Assembly (NCBI GenBank): GCA_030151255.1
Contig: JASLED010000010.1
Coordinates: 1-28,195 of the forward strand
From: Flavobacterium sp.
Lineage (GTDB): Bacteria > Bacteroidota > Bacteroidia > Flavobacteriales > Flavobacteriaceae
Length of the DNA stretch: 28,195 nucleotides
Direction: 5' to 3'
Shown here in pieces: positions 15,830 through 24,483 of this stretch. A program made the position numbers and the translations under genes. The notes below the pieces were generated by a model that was given only the letters and a program-made list of their open reading frames with translations, made no database searches and was not told the origin of the DNA. The stretch's first letter is position 1. Every line of letters starts with the position of its first letter.

Positions 15830-18314
15830 ATTTTTGAATAAGTTCAAGTACTTTTATGCCCAATATAACTCCATGTGTTTTCTTGGTATTGCTAGATAAC
15901 GAGGTAACATAATCAATACGGAAAGGTCTAAATTTTCCAAAACCAAAGTTATTTAAACCTATACTATATTCTTTATATGTGGGTTTTTCAGGCACACTCA
16001 GTAAGTGATAACCAATAATAAGCGAATATCTCGTTTTGTTTAACAAAGGTATTTTATTGGTAATAAAACCTCTAAAATCATGTTCTAAGTGAAATTCTAT
16101 ATATGATTTATTAGTGCTGTAATCATAATAAGGTAATAAGTTGAAGCTCTTATTATAGATAGCAGTAGAACCAATAAAAGTTTGATTTCCATTAAAGTGT
16201 TTGTAATCGGTAAATGAAATATCATTTTGTTCAAAAAATTGCCCAATAGAAATACCCGAATACAATTCGCCAATATTGCCAATATTGTTTTGATATTTAG
16301 TTGTAATTGAACCAAACGTATAATTATAATTTTTGTTGGTTGAATTGATTGCTTTTTCTAGATTAATTTCTAAAATAGGAAATTTAGATTGCTTGATGTA
16401 TTGTTTTTTATCAGGATATTGAATTGTTTTTTGATCGAAAACAACTTGAACATTAGCATTAAATTTAAAAGTATGATTATCCTCAAATGGTTTTGATGTA
16501 AAATCGGTTGGATCTAACGGATTGTTTGATTCAAAATTTAATGTTGGCACAAACGGCGGATTTTCTAAACTGTTGTATAAAACCTGACGAAAGGCATATT
16601 CTGCTTTTGCGTTAATTTTAAAATTGTCAAAAACATATTGACTATAATCTAATGAGATGAATTTCTTTTGAAAAAACTTTGCGTAATTCTTTCCAAACCA
16701 AGCTGATGCAAACGAGTTTATGGGTTTGCTTATTGGATTATCATGATTAAATTGTTCAATTTTTTCTCCTCCTTCTATACCTAAAGTAGCATAATTAGTT
16801 TGGTTAAAAACATGCTTAACGTATCCATCAAATCTAAATTTACTTTCACTTAAGCCATAACTTACATTTACGCCAAAAGAAGTGTTATTGTTATTGCTAG
16901 AGTGAATTTTATTGTAATCTATTCCAGTTGTAATATTAAAACCTTGTACAGCATTAAAGGCAAAAGTAGATAATAAACCACGATAGCTATATGAGCTGTT
17001 TTTGTAAGAATTAATGTATTTGTAACCTTTTATGAATTTAAAAAGTGTAAAATTATTTGTTCTTTTATCAATTGCATTTAGGTTAGCTTTTGTATTCTCG
17101 GTTAATAAAATAGTTTTCTCAGCTAAATATTCGCGCTCTGTTTGCGTAAGCGGATATGGACGTATTTTACTCAATTTATTTTCTTCGTCAATATTGTATC
17201 CTTTTTGATACGAAATATATTCTGGCGAATGATTTTCTGTTAAGTAGCTTGCCTTTGGAAGATAATTTCTAAAAGTACTTTCAAATTTACCTATAAAATC
17301 AAATACTAAAAAACGACCATCAAAAGATATTAATTGATTACTTTTTACATTGGCATTCAAGGCTGGAACATAGCTATATGTTTGCTGAACTTCTAATTCA
17401 GTTATATCTTTTAAATTTACGTTTGTACCGCGCATTTTTGCACTAAAAAAAAGTACTTGCCAGTTTTTATCTGTAAATTCAATATAGCCATTCATAATAG
17501 GTTCGCTTTCGCGTTTTGGGCTAAATTGAATTTTGTAAATAGTTTGATCGTCTATTTTTTTCTCTTCTACAATATCATAATTGTAATATATATCTGAATA
17601 TGGCAATAACGGAGAAATAACATCAATTTGATTGGAAACTATTTTATTGAAGATATTAAAATCATTATTTGTACCAATCAAAAATAAAATGTCTTTTGAA
17701 TTTCCTCTGGTCTGAAAAGCCTTTATTTGCTCTTTACTAATAATTTTATTCTGAAAAAAAAGATTTGAATTTACTTCGCCAAAATAAATAAAATCATTCA
17801 ATTCATTTTGATTTACATCCAATGCTGGATCAAGATCTTTTCGCTGTTGACCTAAAAATGTTTGTCGTTTTGTGTTTAATTGAATATCACCTCTAGAATA
17901 ATAATCAACCTCATAATCATTTGTTCGTAGTTTAAAATGACGATAAAGTATTGAGATTAAAAAACCAGCAAAGTTGTTGTTCTTTTCTGTATATAAGATC
18001 TTGTTTTTGTCAAGCGGAACAAGTTGAATAACAGAATTTTCTTCAGCGTTTTTGAATTTTATTTTTTGTTTTTCGTAACCTTGTAATTGAATGTAAAGAG
18101 GTAGTTTTGATGACCAATCAATAGCAAATTGCCCATTATTATCTGATGTTGTGTATTCGTTTGTATCAGGAATAAAAATAATACAATTGGATAAAGGTAA
18201 TTTATCTTCAGATATAATTTGTCCTTTAAAAATTTGAGAATAAGCAACATTACCTAATAGAAAAAAAATTAGGAAAAGAAAAAAAAATCTTATTTCATTA
18301 CTTAATTGAATCAT
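15828..18314 (-). CDS. DUF5686/carboxypeptidase-regulatory-like outer-membrane protein
   Basis: 828 residues. A signal peptide (hydrophobic 9-24, cleavage near 'AYS|Q') precedes a carboxypeptidase-regulatory-like beta-sandwich (about 28-95, 'FKGQIISEDKLPLSNCIIFIPD'). A long DUF5686 region rich in alternating hydrophobic/aromatic strands follows, ending in a barrel-like C-terminus ('FGFGKFRPFRIDYVTSLSS' to the end). This architecture is typical of large Bacteroidota outer-membrane proteins, but unlike SusC there is no plug motif, so it is probably not TonB-dependent. Its role is unknown. It begins 5 nt after the aroQ stop, so the two are co-transcribed although no shared function is evident. 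Confidence 0.85.
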   Translation of the reverse strand: MIQLSNEIRFFFLFLIFFLLGNVAYSQIFKGQIISEDKLPLSNCIIFIPDTNEYTTSDNNGQFAIDWSSKLPLYIQLQGYEKQKIKFKNAEENSVIQLVPLDKNKILYTEKNNNFAGFLISILYRHFKLRTNDYEVDYYSRGDIQLNTKRQTFLGQQRKDLDPALDVNQNELNDFIYFGEVNSNLFFQNKIISKEQIKAFQTRGNSKDILFLIGTNNDFNIFNKIVSNQIDVISPLLPYSDIYYNYDIVEEKKIDDQTIYKIQFSPKRESEPIMNGYIEFTDKNWQVLFFSAKMRGTNVNLKDITELEVQQTYSYVPALNANVKSNQLISFDGRFLVFDFIGKFESTFRNYLPKASYLTENHSPEYISYQKGYNIDEENKLSKIRPYPLTQTEREYLAEKTILLTENTKANLNAIDKRTNNFTLFKFIKGYKYINSYKNSSYSYRGLLSTFAFNAVQGFNITTGIDYNKIHSSNNNNTSFGVNVSYGLSESKFRFDGYVKHVFNQTNYATLGIEGGEKIEQFNHDNPISKPINSFASAWFGKNYAKFFQKKFISLDYSQYVFDNFKINAKAEYAFRQVLYNSLENPPFVPTLNFESNNPLDPTDFTSKPFEDNHTFKFNANVQVVFDQKTIQYPDKKQYIKQSKFPILEINLEKAINSTNKNYNYTFGSITTKYQNNIGNIGELYSGISIGQFFEQNDISFTDYKHFNGNQTFIGSTAIYNKSFNLLPYYDYSTNKSYIEFHLEHDFRGFITNKIPLLNKTRYSLIIGYHLLSVPEKPTYKEYSIGLNNFGFGKFRPFRIDYVTSLSSNTKKTHGVILGIKVLELIQK

Positions 18315-18319
18315 AAGAT

Positions 18320-18730
18320 TTAAAACGCACGAATTGCCAATTCGTAACTTTTAAGTCCAAAACCAATAATAATTCCTTTGCAATTAGTTGCAATCATTGA
18401 ATGTTTTCGAAAATCTTCGCGTGCCTGTGTGTTAGAAATATGTACTTCTATCACAGGTGTTGTAATAGCAGCAATAGCATCTGCCAAAGCAATAGATGTA
18501 TGCGTGTAAGCACCTGCGTTTAAAACAATACCGTCGTAACTAAAACCAACTTCGTGTAATTTATCAATAAGTATTCCTTCAACATTCGATTGGAAGTACG
18601 AAAGTTCTATTGTTGGAAATAATTCAACTAAAGAATCAAAATAGGTTTCAAAGTTTGAAGAGCCATAAATGCTAGTTTCTCTTTTACCTAAAAGATTAAG
18701 GTTCGGACCATTTAGAACAAGTATTTTCAT
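18320..18730 (-). CDS. aroQ: Type II 3-dehydroquinate dehydratase
   Basis: 136 residues from the ATG at 18730; an in-frame TTG at 18742 would add four residues but is not family-like. It converts 3-dehydroquinate to 3-dehydroshikimate in the shikimate pathway, as a cytosolic dodecamer in characterised members. The N-terminus 'MKILVLNGPNLNLLGKRE' is diagnostic. R17 and Y22 (in 'KRETSIYGS') belong to the mobile catalytic loop. 'LNAGAYTHTSIALADAI' (70-86) and H97 in 'VIEVHISNTQAREDFR' complete the active site. The gene is the first of a two-gene unit with DUF5686. An exact -7 box lies 27 nt upstream. Confidence 0.97.
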   Translation of the reverse strand: MKILVLNGPNLNLLGKRETSIYGSSNFETYFDSLVELFPTIELSYFQSNVEGILIDKLHEVGFSYDGIVLNAGAYTHTSIALADAIAAITTPVIEVHISNTQAREDFRKHSMIATNCKGIIIGFGLKSYELAIRAF

Positions 18731-18756
18731 CTTAATTGACAATTGACAGTTGTAGA

Positions 18757-18764
18757 CAAAGGTA
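18757..18764 (-). promoter_or_regulatory. Candidate -7 element of aroQ-DUF5686
   Basis: The complement reads TACCTTTG (TAnnTTTG). It gives a leader of about 20 nt before the aroQ ATG and supports the 18730 start. The -33 region is T-rich but lacks TTG. Confidence 0.5.
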
Positions 18765-18822
18765 TTTATTTATTAAGTATAAAAGAGATAGAAATATGGT
18801 AAAAAATCCATAATAAATTATC

Positions 18823-18859
18823 CCCAACTATTAAAATAGAAATAAAATTATTAGTTGGG
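18823..18859 (-). terminator. Hairpin behind the permease gene (weak terminator)
   Basis: The stem CCCAACTA (18823-18830)/TAGTTGGG (18852-18859) has a 21-nt AT-rich loop and lies 15 nt behind the permease stop. On the minus strand no T-run follows immediately; a run of six T lies about 12 nt further on, so termination may be inefficient. Confidence 0.5.
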
Positions 18860-18874
18860 AATAAAATTATTTTT

Positions 18875-20074
18875 CTAGTAAGCAGGAACAATACCAGTAA
18901 CCATCAATCCTTGTAATATAAAGATTAAAATAGATAACACCCAGAAAAATAAATATGAAACTTTTTGAAGAATACTTTGTTTTTCATGAGCTTCTATTTG
19001 TGCTTTTTTTAGCATTAGCATTGGTAAGGTTAAGGCTAAAATTACTAGAGGAATAGAGGCATAGCCAAGCGCAATAACAAATCCATCAGGATAAAATAAA
19101 GCGAATAATAATGGCGGAATAAAAGTTAGTAATAACGCAGAAAAATTATGGCGAATGTAACTTTTATTTCTCCCCAAATCTTTTATATAATCCAATAAGG
19201 CCAAAGCTACTCCCCAGAAAGAAGTAAGCAATGCCGCAGCGGCAAAAATAGTAAATGAAATTTTAATTATGTTTGAATCATGTACCACTCTAATTGCTTT
19301 TAACAAACCTTCTAATCCTGAATTTTCTTGTAAAATAGCGTTGAAAACACTGCTTTGAATATTGCCTAAAATAGTTAATTCCCAAATTAGATAGATAACT
19401 AACGGCAAAGCACTTCCAATAAAAAACACCCATTTTAGTTGTTTGATGTTGCCATCTAGATATTTTACTAAACTTGGAATTACAACACAAAATCCAAAAC
19501 CAGTAAATATTACTGGAATTGCGGCTAATACCGAAATAGCATTATTTGGTACATGTTTTAAATATTCTGTTTCAATAGTTGGTAATAACAATCCAATTAC
19601 AATACACAGAAAAATTAATTTTATGGTGAAAACAATTTTTGTGCTTATATCTACCAAACGAGTTCCGAATGCGATAATGCCTCCAAATAAAATAGCAAAT
19701 AAAACTGCCGATGCTTGTGGCGAAACTTCACTGCCCAACCACAATTCTAAATTTGAACGTAGAATTTCACCTCCGCCAGTAATGTACGCACTTACTAAAG
19801 CATACATTAATATCAACATACAAAATGCTGTAACAATGGCTCCAGCTTTTCCAAGATATTTTAAGCTAAGTGTGTTTAAACCATCGTTTGGCGAGTTATA
19901 TTTATATACATCTACCAAAATTGTAGCAGTATAAAACATTGTAAACCAGATACAAATTAATACTAAAGAGATAAAACCGAAACCTACATTGGCAGAAATA
20001 ATGGGCATTGCCAGCATTCCTGCTCCAATTGTTGTGCCCGCAACAATTAAGATACTACCTATAATTTTTTGCAT
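18875..20074 (-). CDS. Aromatic amino acid permease (HAAAP family, TyrP/Mtr-like)
   Basis: 399 residues, close to E. coli TyrP and Mtr. It is an inner-membrane protein with about 11 hydrophobic segments. The first carries the family signature 'GSILIVAGTTIGAGMLAMPI' (6-25), corresponding to the unwound substrate/ion site of LeuT-fold carriers. 'VIFTGFGFCVVIPSLVKYL' (about 190-208) is also characteristic. It should import tyrosine and/or tryptophan by proton symport; which one cannot be told from sequence. It is next to aroQ on the same strand, but 145 nt and a hairpin separate them, so any shared aromatic-pathway regulation is speculation. The stop codon is TAG. Confidence 0.9.
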   Translation of the reverse strand: MQKIIGSILIVAGTTIGAGMLAMPIISANVGFGFISLVLICIWFTMFYTATILVDVYKYNSPNDGLNTLSLKYLGKAGAIVTAFCMLILMYALVSAYITGGGEILRSNLELWLGSEVSPQASAVLFAILFGGIIAFGTRLVDISTKIVFTIKLIFLCIVIGLLLPTIETEYLKHVPNNAISVLAAIPVIFTGFGFCVVIPSLVKYLDGNIKQLKWVFFIGSALPLVIYLIWELTILGNIQSSVFNAILQENSGLEGLLKAIRVVHDSNIIKISFTIFAAAALLTSFWGVALALLDYIKDLGRNKSYIRHNFSALLLTFIPPLLFALFYPDGFVIALGYASIPLVILALTLPMLMLKKAQIEAHEKQSILQKVSYLFFWVLSILIFILQGLMVTGIVPAY

Positions 20075-20290
20075 TTTTTATATTTTGTACGTGTAAATAG
20101 TGTGTTCTAAAAAGATTAGTAAACAATAATACTGATTTTCGGTGTGAAAAAAGTATTGTTTTCATCTTTTTATTAAATGATTAATGAATAAAAATGTTTT
20201 TTTGTGCTTTAAATAAAGCATTTTGAAGGTAATTTCAACAGTAGAATTTAATAAGCTTATCTGTTAAACATTTATATCTTTACAATATAG

Positions 20291-20725
20291 ATGCAAAAAA
20301 TAGGTATAATGAATATGATTGAGCTAGAAGAAGAACTAAAATCAAAAAATATAAAACCTACAGCTATGCGCTTGTTGGTGCTACAGTTTTTGAAAAAACA
20401 AGATGGAGCTGTTTCCTTAGCTGATATTGAGTCTGGTTTTGAACAATCAGATAGAGTTACTATTTATAGAACAGTAAAAACGTTTGAAAGCAAAGGTTTA
20501 TTGCATAGTATTTCAACAGCAAATGTAACTCATTATGCTTTGTGTTCTCAAGCTTGCAACGAAGATAAACATCATGATACACACTTGCATTTTGTGTGCG
20601 ATAATTGCAAACAAACAATTTGTTTAACTCAAGTAATTATTCCTAAAATTGAAATTCCAAAGGGTTTTGTGCTCCACAATATCGAAGTGATTGCCAAAGG
20701 AGTTTGTGCAACGTGTAAAACATAA
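20291..20725 (+). CDS. Fur-family (Fur/Zur/PerR) transcriptional regulator
   Basis: 144 residues from the first ATG. The N-terminal winged helix has 'KPTAMRLLVLQFLKKQDGAVSLADIE' (about 22-47) and the recognition region 'SDRVTIYRTVKTFESKGLLHSI'. The C-terminal dimerisation/metal domain has the His-rich 'HHDTHLHFVCDNCKQTIC' (about 99-116) and a second CxxC near the end (CATC), so a structural zinc site of four Cys is likely. Metal specificity (Fe, Zn, peroxide) is not resolvable. ATGs at 20309 and 20315 fit shorter family members, and an imperfect -7 box TATCTTTA just upstream would leave the first ATG nearly leaderless, so 20309 may be the true start. It is convergent with the YpdA-like gene with 5 nt between the stop codons. 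Confidence 0.88.
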   Translation: MQKIGIMNMIELEEELKSKNIKPTAMRLLVLQFLKKQDGAVSLADIESGFEQSDRVTIYRTVKTFESKGLLHSISTANVTHYALCSQACNEDKHHDTHLHFVCDNCKQTICLTQVIIPKIEIPKGFVLHNIEVIAKGVCATCKT

Positions 20726-20730
20726 GGAAT

Positions 20731-21699
20731 TTATTTAATTGATGTTATATTAGAAATAATTGTTTTTGCATGTATTCTAGAGTTTTCTATAAACCAAGTA
20801 TGTGTGTTTAATCCGCCGCAAACTACACCTGCTAAATACAAATTTGGAATGTTTGTTTCCATGGTATCTGCATTGTATGTTGGTGTCAAATTTTCGTCAG
20901 ATAAAAGTGTTACTCCAAGTTGTTGTAAGAAAGAAAAGTTAGGTTGATAGCCTGTTAAAGCAAGCACAAAATCATTTTTTAAATTTATTTCTCCATTAGG
21001 TGTATTTGCAATAACCATATCAGGTGTAATTTCGGTTATATTACTGTTAAACCAAACTTTTATTTTACCTTCTGCAATTCTATTTTCAATATCAGGTTTT
21101 ACCCAATATTTTACATGTGAACTAATAGACGAATCTCTTACAATCATTGTTACGTTAGCACCTTTTCGATAACATTCTAGCGCTGCATCAACAGATGAAT
21201 TGCTAGCACCTACTACTACAATGTCCATTCCGGCATAATAATGCGGATCTGTGTAATAATGTGAAACTTTTTGCAGTTTTTCTCCTTTTATATTTAGAGG
21301 ATTTGGAATATCATAAAAACCAGTAGCGATAATAATGTTTTTGGTAGAATAATTTGTTTTAGAAGTTTGTACATCAAAATTTCCATTTTCATTTTTCTGT
21401 GCATCTAAAACAGTTTCAAATAAATGAATAGAAAGATTATTTGTAGTTGCTACTCTTCTGTAATATTCTAATGCTTCGCTTCGTCTTGGTTTGTGCTCTT
21501 TACTTATAAACGGAATATTGTCTAATTCTAATAATTCTGACGACGAAAAAAACTGCATGTTTACAGGATAATGGAATAAAGAGTTTACAAGACATCCTTT
21601 CTCTATTATTAAATAAGATAAATTAGCTTTTTTAGCTTCAATACCACATGCAATACCAATTGGTCCGCCTCCAATAATAATAAGATCAAAATTTTTCAT
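20731..21699 (-). CDS. YpdA-type FAD/NAD(P)-dependent oxidoreductase (putative bacillithiol disulfide reductase)
   Basis: 322 residues from the ATG at 21699 (MKNFDLIIIGGG), which places the FAD motif GGGPIG at about 9-14 as in homologues. An ATG at 21711 adds four residues; a TTG at 21726 is unlikely. The FAD-binding N-terminus is followed by 'HYPVNMQFFSSSELLELDNIPF' (about 46-67) and a second Rossmann motif 'VVVGASNSSVDAALE' (about 158-172) for NAD(P)H. No CxxC redox pair is present, as in YpdA and unlike thioredoxin reductase. YpdA reduces bacillithiol disulfide in Firmicutes, and many Bacteroidota have the bacillithiol pathway, so the assignment is plausible but by analogy. Only 5 nt separate it from the convergent Fur-family gene. 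Confidence 0.86.
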   Translation of the reverse strand: MKNFDLIIIGGGPIGIACGIEAKKANLSYLIIEKGCLVNSLFHYPVNMQFFSSSELLELDNIPFISKEHKPRRSEALEYYRRVATTNNLSIHLFETVLDAQKNENGNFDVQTSKTNYSTKNIIIATGFYDIPNPLNIKGEKLQKVSHYYTDPHYYAGMDIVVVGASNSSVDAALECYRKGANVTMIVRDSSISSHVKYWVKPDIENRIAEGKIKVWFNSNITEITPDMVIANTPNGEINLKNDFVLALTGYQPNFSFLQQLGVTLLSDENLTPTYNADTMETNIPNLYLAGVVCGGLNTHTWFIENSRIHAKTIISNITSIK

Positions 21700-21765
21700 G
21701 TTTGTTTCCATTTTTCTATCTTCCAAAAATTACAGAAATATTCTTGTTTTGGTAAAAGTAACTAT

Positions 21766-21798
21766 AAAAAATAGGAGTTGCTGAATAAGCAACTCCTA
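21766..21798 (-). terminator. Terminator of the YceI gene
   Basis: The perfect 10-bp stem TAGGAGTTGC (21772-21781)/GCAACTCCTA (21789-21798) has a 7-nt loop and is followed on the minus strand by six T. It lies about 30 nt behind the YceI stop and insulates the downstream YpdA gene. Confidence 0.9.
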
Positions 21799-21826
21799 AA
21801 AGAATATTAAATAAAAGGTAAAATTA

Positions 21827-22528
21827 TTAGTTTACTTTGTTAGCAACTAAGTTGATACCAATTTCCATATCTTTACTAATTCCCCATTCAGCTGGATTAA
21901 TAGCACTACCTTTATCATCAGTAGTACCAAATTTTAATCCCCAATCAGCTCTATTAGCTACAAATTTAGCTACAATTGTAGTTTTTCCGTCAAGGATAGT
22001 TACTACAGCAGGGAAAGTTGTATTTACAGTGTTTCCTAAAATTGTAATGTTTCCACTAATTAAAGCATTTGCATCTGCAAGTACACTATTATCTGCGTTA
22101 CCAGCAAAATCTTCAATTTTTGTAATTTGGAAAGTTACAGTAGGATATTTTTCTACGTCAAAGAAATCAGCATTTTTTAAGTGTGCATCTAAGTCTGTAG
22201 ATTGTTTTCCTTCGTCTTTACCAACAGAAGCAGGATCTGCTGTAATTGTATTCATATTAATTACAAAATCACCAGCGTTTAGACCGTTTTCATTTGCTGT
22301 AAGTGAACCAGATTGTAATTTTAAAGTTCCCCATCTTGGAGCAAATCCACCTTTATGAGCTACTTTCCAAGTAACAACACTTTCTTCTAAGTTTACATCG
22401 TATTTTGATCCGCTTTCTTGAGCTACTTCTTGTTCAGTTGTTGTTGTAGCTTGGTCAGCTGTTTTTCCTCCACAAGATGCTAATGATAATGCTGCAACTA
22501 CTGCTAATGATAATAAGATTTTTTTCAT
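21827..22528 (-). CDS. YceI-family lipoprotein
   Basis: 233 residues. A lipoprotein signal peptide ends at 'LASC' with C19 lipidated. A Thr/Gln/Glu-rich linker (about 20-42) leads to a YceI-type lipocalin-like beta-barrel (about 44-233): 'YDVNLEESVVTWKVAHKGGF', 'GDFVINMNTITADP', 'DLDAHLKNADFFDVEKYPTVTFQI', 'ANRADWGLKF'. Members of this fold bind isoprenoid or other hydrophobic ligands in the periplasm. The conserved 'HLKNADFFDVEKYP' block is intact. The gene has a canonical promoter whose -33 box lies inside a palindrome, suggesting regulation, and its own terminator. Confidence 0.93.
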   Translation of the reverse strand: MKKILLSLAVVAALSLASCGGKTADQATTTTEQEVAQESGSKYDVNLEESVVTWKVAHKGGFAPRWGTLKLQSGSLTANENGLNAGDFVINMNTITADPASVGKDEGKQSTDLDAHLKNADFFDVEKYPTVTFQITKIEDFAGNADNSVLADANALISGNITILGNTVNTTFPAVVTILDGKTTIVAKFVANRADWGLKFGTTDDKGSAINPAEWGISKDMEIGINLVANKVN

Positions 22529-22551
22529 TTTAATTTGCTATTTTGTTTATT

Positions 22552-22582
22552 CAAATGTACAATACTAATTGTAGATATACAA
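22552..22582 (-). promoter_or_regulatory. Promoter of the YceI gene
   Basis: The minus strand shows TTG (complement of 22580-22582), a 20-nt spacer and TACATTTG (complement of 22552-22559), a good Bacteroidota promoter. The leader is about 20 nt to the ATG at 22528. Confidence 0.75.
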
Positions 22583-22586
22583 TTAG
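22565..22586. promoter_or_regulatory. Palindrome over the YceI promoter -33 box (possible operator)
   Basis: Perfect 9-bp arms CTAATTGTA (22565-22573) and TACAATTAG (22578-22586) are separated by GATA. The right arm contains the -33 TTG, so a dimeric protein bound here would compete with RNA polymerase. It has no following T-run and is upstream of the gene, so it is not a terminator. The binding protein is unknown. Confidence 0.5.
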
Positions 22587-22771
22587 ACTGTGTTAATATT
22601 GTTGTTAAAAAAAGAATGTTATTAGTGGTTTTATCGAATAAAAAACACTTATCTGATGTTATGTTTAAATATTATATGTCTTTTAGTTAAAAATCATTGA
22701 GTAATTTTTAGCTAAAAACTATAGTGTTTATTTATTATTGCATAGAACTTGTCTGAAACTTAATAAGTTAT

Positions 22772-23269
22772 TTAAATTTCTTTAAAAGTTGAAATAATAT
22801 CCATTAATTGTTCGCCCTGATAAGATTTATTTTCTCCTAAAGACCAACCAATTAATTCATAATTTGCTTTTTTCCCATCAATCATTACTTGCGTCATAAA
22901 CATGTTGGTATTTTGTTGTTTCATTGTAAGATCAAATATTTTGGCAGGCAAACCATTAATCATTACATCTTGTTGTTTTACTATTGTATAGTCTGGTCGT
23001 TTTTCATATTTTGATAAAGCTTCGTTCACAAATGATTGAAAGTTTTCATTGTCTTTCTTATCAGTTTCTGTTCCTACAATATATACTTGATTAAACGTAT
23101 TTCCGTATTGCATTACAGCATTTGGATACAAATCTTCCATTACTGCTAAATTAGAAGGTATTTGAATCGTGAAATGATCATTTACGGTTATATCCTTTGG
23201 TGGAGCTACTTTTTGGTTGCAACTCATTATGGTAAATGCAAGGCATAAAGACAACAATAGTTTTTTCAT
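22772..23269 (-). CDS. Small lipoprotein of unknown function
   Basis: 165 residues. The signal peptide ends at 'TIMSC' with C17 as lipidation site. The mature part (about 28-165) is a small alpha/beta domain: 'FTIQIPSNLAVMEDLYPNAVMQYGN', 'YIVGTETDKKDN', 'KQQDVMINGLPAKIFDLTMKQQN' and a C-terminal helix. This layout resembles PsbP/DUF1795-like lipoprotein domains, but I recognise no diagnostic motif, so the call stays at unknown. It is monocistronic: 243 nt of intergenic sequence separate its stop from the YceI start. Within this gap only an AT-rich hairpin (22685-22713) without a T-run was seen. The upstream -7 candidate (TATATTTA) is imperfect. Confidence 0.75.
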   Translation of the reverse strand: MKKLLLSLCLAFTIMSCNQKVAPPKDITVNDHFTIQIPSNLAVMEDLYPNAVMQYGNTFNQVYIVGTETDKKDNENFQSFVNEALSKYEKRPDYTIVKQQDVMINGLPAKIFDLTMKQQNTNMFMTQVMIDGKKANYELIGWSLGENKSYQGEQLMDIISTFKEI

Positions 23270-23411
23270 ATATTAATTGAGAATTGAATAATAAATATAA
23301 AGTTAAACTAATTTGAGAAGTAAGACCAACGAAAACTATTATTTTTCTGATGAAGATTGAAAAAGGAACCAAATCTGTTTTTTTTATTACTAAATAATGC
23401 GTTGAAAAGTA

Positions 23412-23443
23412 TTGATTAGAATAAAAAACATTTCATATTTTAG
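23412..23443 (+). promoter_or_regulatory. Probable promoter of nadC
   Basis: TTG (23412-23414), a 21-nt spacer and TATTTTAG (23436-23443). The -7 box deviates from TAnnTTTG at one position. It lies 20 nt before the nadC ATG. Confidence 0.45.
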
Positions 23444-23462
23444 CCTCAAATTAGAATGATTT

Positions 23463-24323
23463 ATGATTTCAGAACAACAATTTCAGGCAGAATTAGTACA
23501 AATAATAAGCAACGCAATACGAGAAGATGTAGGCGATGGCGATCATAGTTCGTTGGCGTGTATACCAAGCGAGGCTCAGGGTAATGCTGCTGTTTTAGTA
23601 AAAGAAGAAGGGATTATTGCAGGTGTAGAGTTTGCAAAAATGATTTTGAAATATGTTGATAGCAATTTAAAAGTAGAAGTTTTTATTGAGGATGGTAGCC
23701 AAGTAAAGGTTGGCGATATTGTTTTAACCATATCGGGTTCGTCCCAATCTATTTTAAAAGCAGAGCGTTTTATGTTAAACTCAATGCAAAGAATGAGTGC
23801 AATTGCAACTAAAACAAAATTCTTTGCCAATTTATTGGATGAAACAAACACCAAAATATTAGACACTCGTAAAACTACACCAGGAATTCGCGCTATCGAA
23901 AAATGGGCGGTTAGAATTGGAGGAGGAGAAAATCATCGTTTTGCTTTGTATGATATGATTATGCTAAAAGATAATCACATTGATTTTGCGGGAGGAATAA
24001 AAGAGGCAATTGAACAAACAAATACGTATTTAAAAACGAATAATAAAGATTTAAAAATTATTGTTGAAGCTAGAAATTTAGACGAAGTACAGCAGATTTT
24101 GGCATGCGAAAACGTTTATAGAATATTATTAGATAATTTTGATTTTGAAACTACAAAAAAAGCAGTAGCGTTAATTGGAGAGAAATGTCAAACAGAATCT
24201 TCGGGTAATATCAACGAAAAAACAGTGCGTCAATACGCAGAATGTGGAGTAAATTATGTGTCATCTGGCGCATTAACACATTCTGTACACAATATGGATT
24301 TAAGTTTAAAAGCTATAGTATAA
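23463..24323 (+). CDS. nadC: Nicotinate-nucleotide pyrophosphorylase (quinolinate phosphoribosyltransferase)
   Basis: 286 residues, family length. It makes nicotinate mononucleotide from quinolinate and PRPP in de novo NAD synthesis, in the cytosol. The N-terminal domain has 'REDVGDGDHSS' (about 20-30) and 'KEEGIIAGVEFA'. The barrel has 'ERFMLNSMQRMSAIATKT' (about 101-118), 'ILDTRKTTPGIRAIEKWAVRIGGGENHR' (about 135-162) with the basic quinolinate/PRPP-binding residues, 'MLKDNHI', and the C-terminal 'YVSSGALTHSVHNMDLSL'. All hallmark blocks are intact. nadA and nadB are not in the window. It is transcribed alone from a probable promoter 20 nt upstream. Confidence 0.97.
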   Translation: MISEQQFQAELVQIISNAIREDVGDGDHSSLACIPSEAQGNAAVLVKEEGIIAGVEFAKMILKYVDSNLKVEVFIEDGSQVKVGDIVLTISGSSQSILKAERFMLNSMQRMSAIATKTKFFANLLDETNTKILDTRKTTPGIRAIEKWAVRIGGGENHRFALYDMIMLKDNHIDFAGGIKEAIEQTNTYLKTNNKDLKIIVEARNLDEVQQILACENVYRILLDNFDFETTKKAVALIGEKCQTESSGNINEKTVRQYAECGVNYVSSGALTHSVHNMDLSLKAIV

Positions 24324-24427
24324 TAACATTCTATTGTACTGAATACACAATTAATATTTGAAATTCAGATATATAAATGACTGGAAATATCATTTTATTT
24401 TGTAATTTCGCGTCAAATAGAGCACTT

Positions 24428-24456
24428 CAAATAAATAGTTGGGCACAAATAAATAG
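24428..24456 (+). repeat. Direct repeat upstream of the rpmH promoter
   Basis: CAAATAAATAG occurs twice (24428-24438 and 24446-24456), with starts 18 bp apart, inside the 265-nt nadC-rpmH gap and 28 bp above the rpmH -33 box. The rest of the gap before the promoter is plain AT-rich sequence with no ORF or strong hairpin. Confidence 0.55.
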
Positions 24457-24483
24457 ATTTTCTGAAATATTTTACAAAAAGAC

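Noticed and set aside
19443..19934. 163-residue plus-strand ORF opposite the permease gene
   Set aside because: A shadow of the permease coding strand with no domain or promoter of its own.
21837..22358. 173-residue plus-strand ORF opposite the YceI gene
   Set aside because: A shadow frame of the well-supported YceI coding sequence; no start context or recognisable domain.
22685..22713. Hairpin AGTTAAAAAT/ATTTTTAGCT between the two lipoprotein genes
   Set aside because: AT-rich with a G-T wobble and no T-run on either side; also 59 nt downstream of the stop of the minus-strand gene, so not a convincing terminator.
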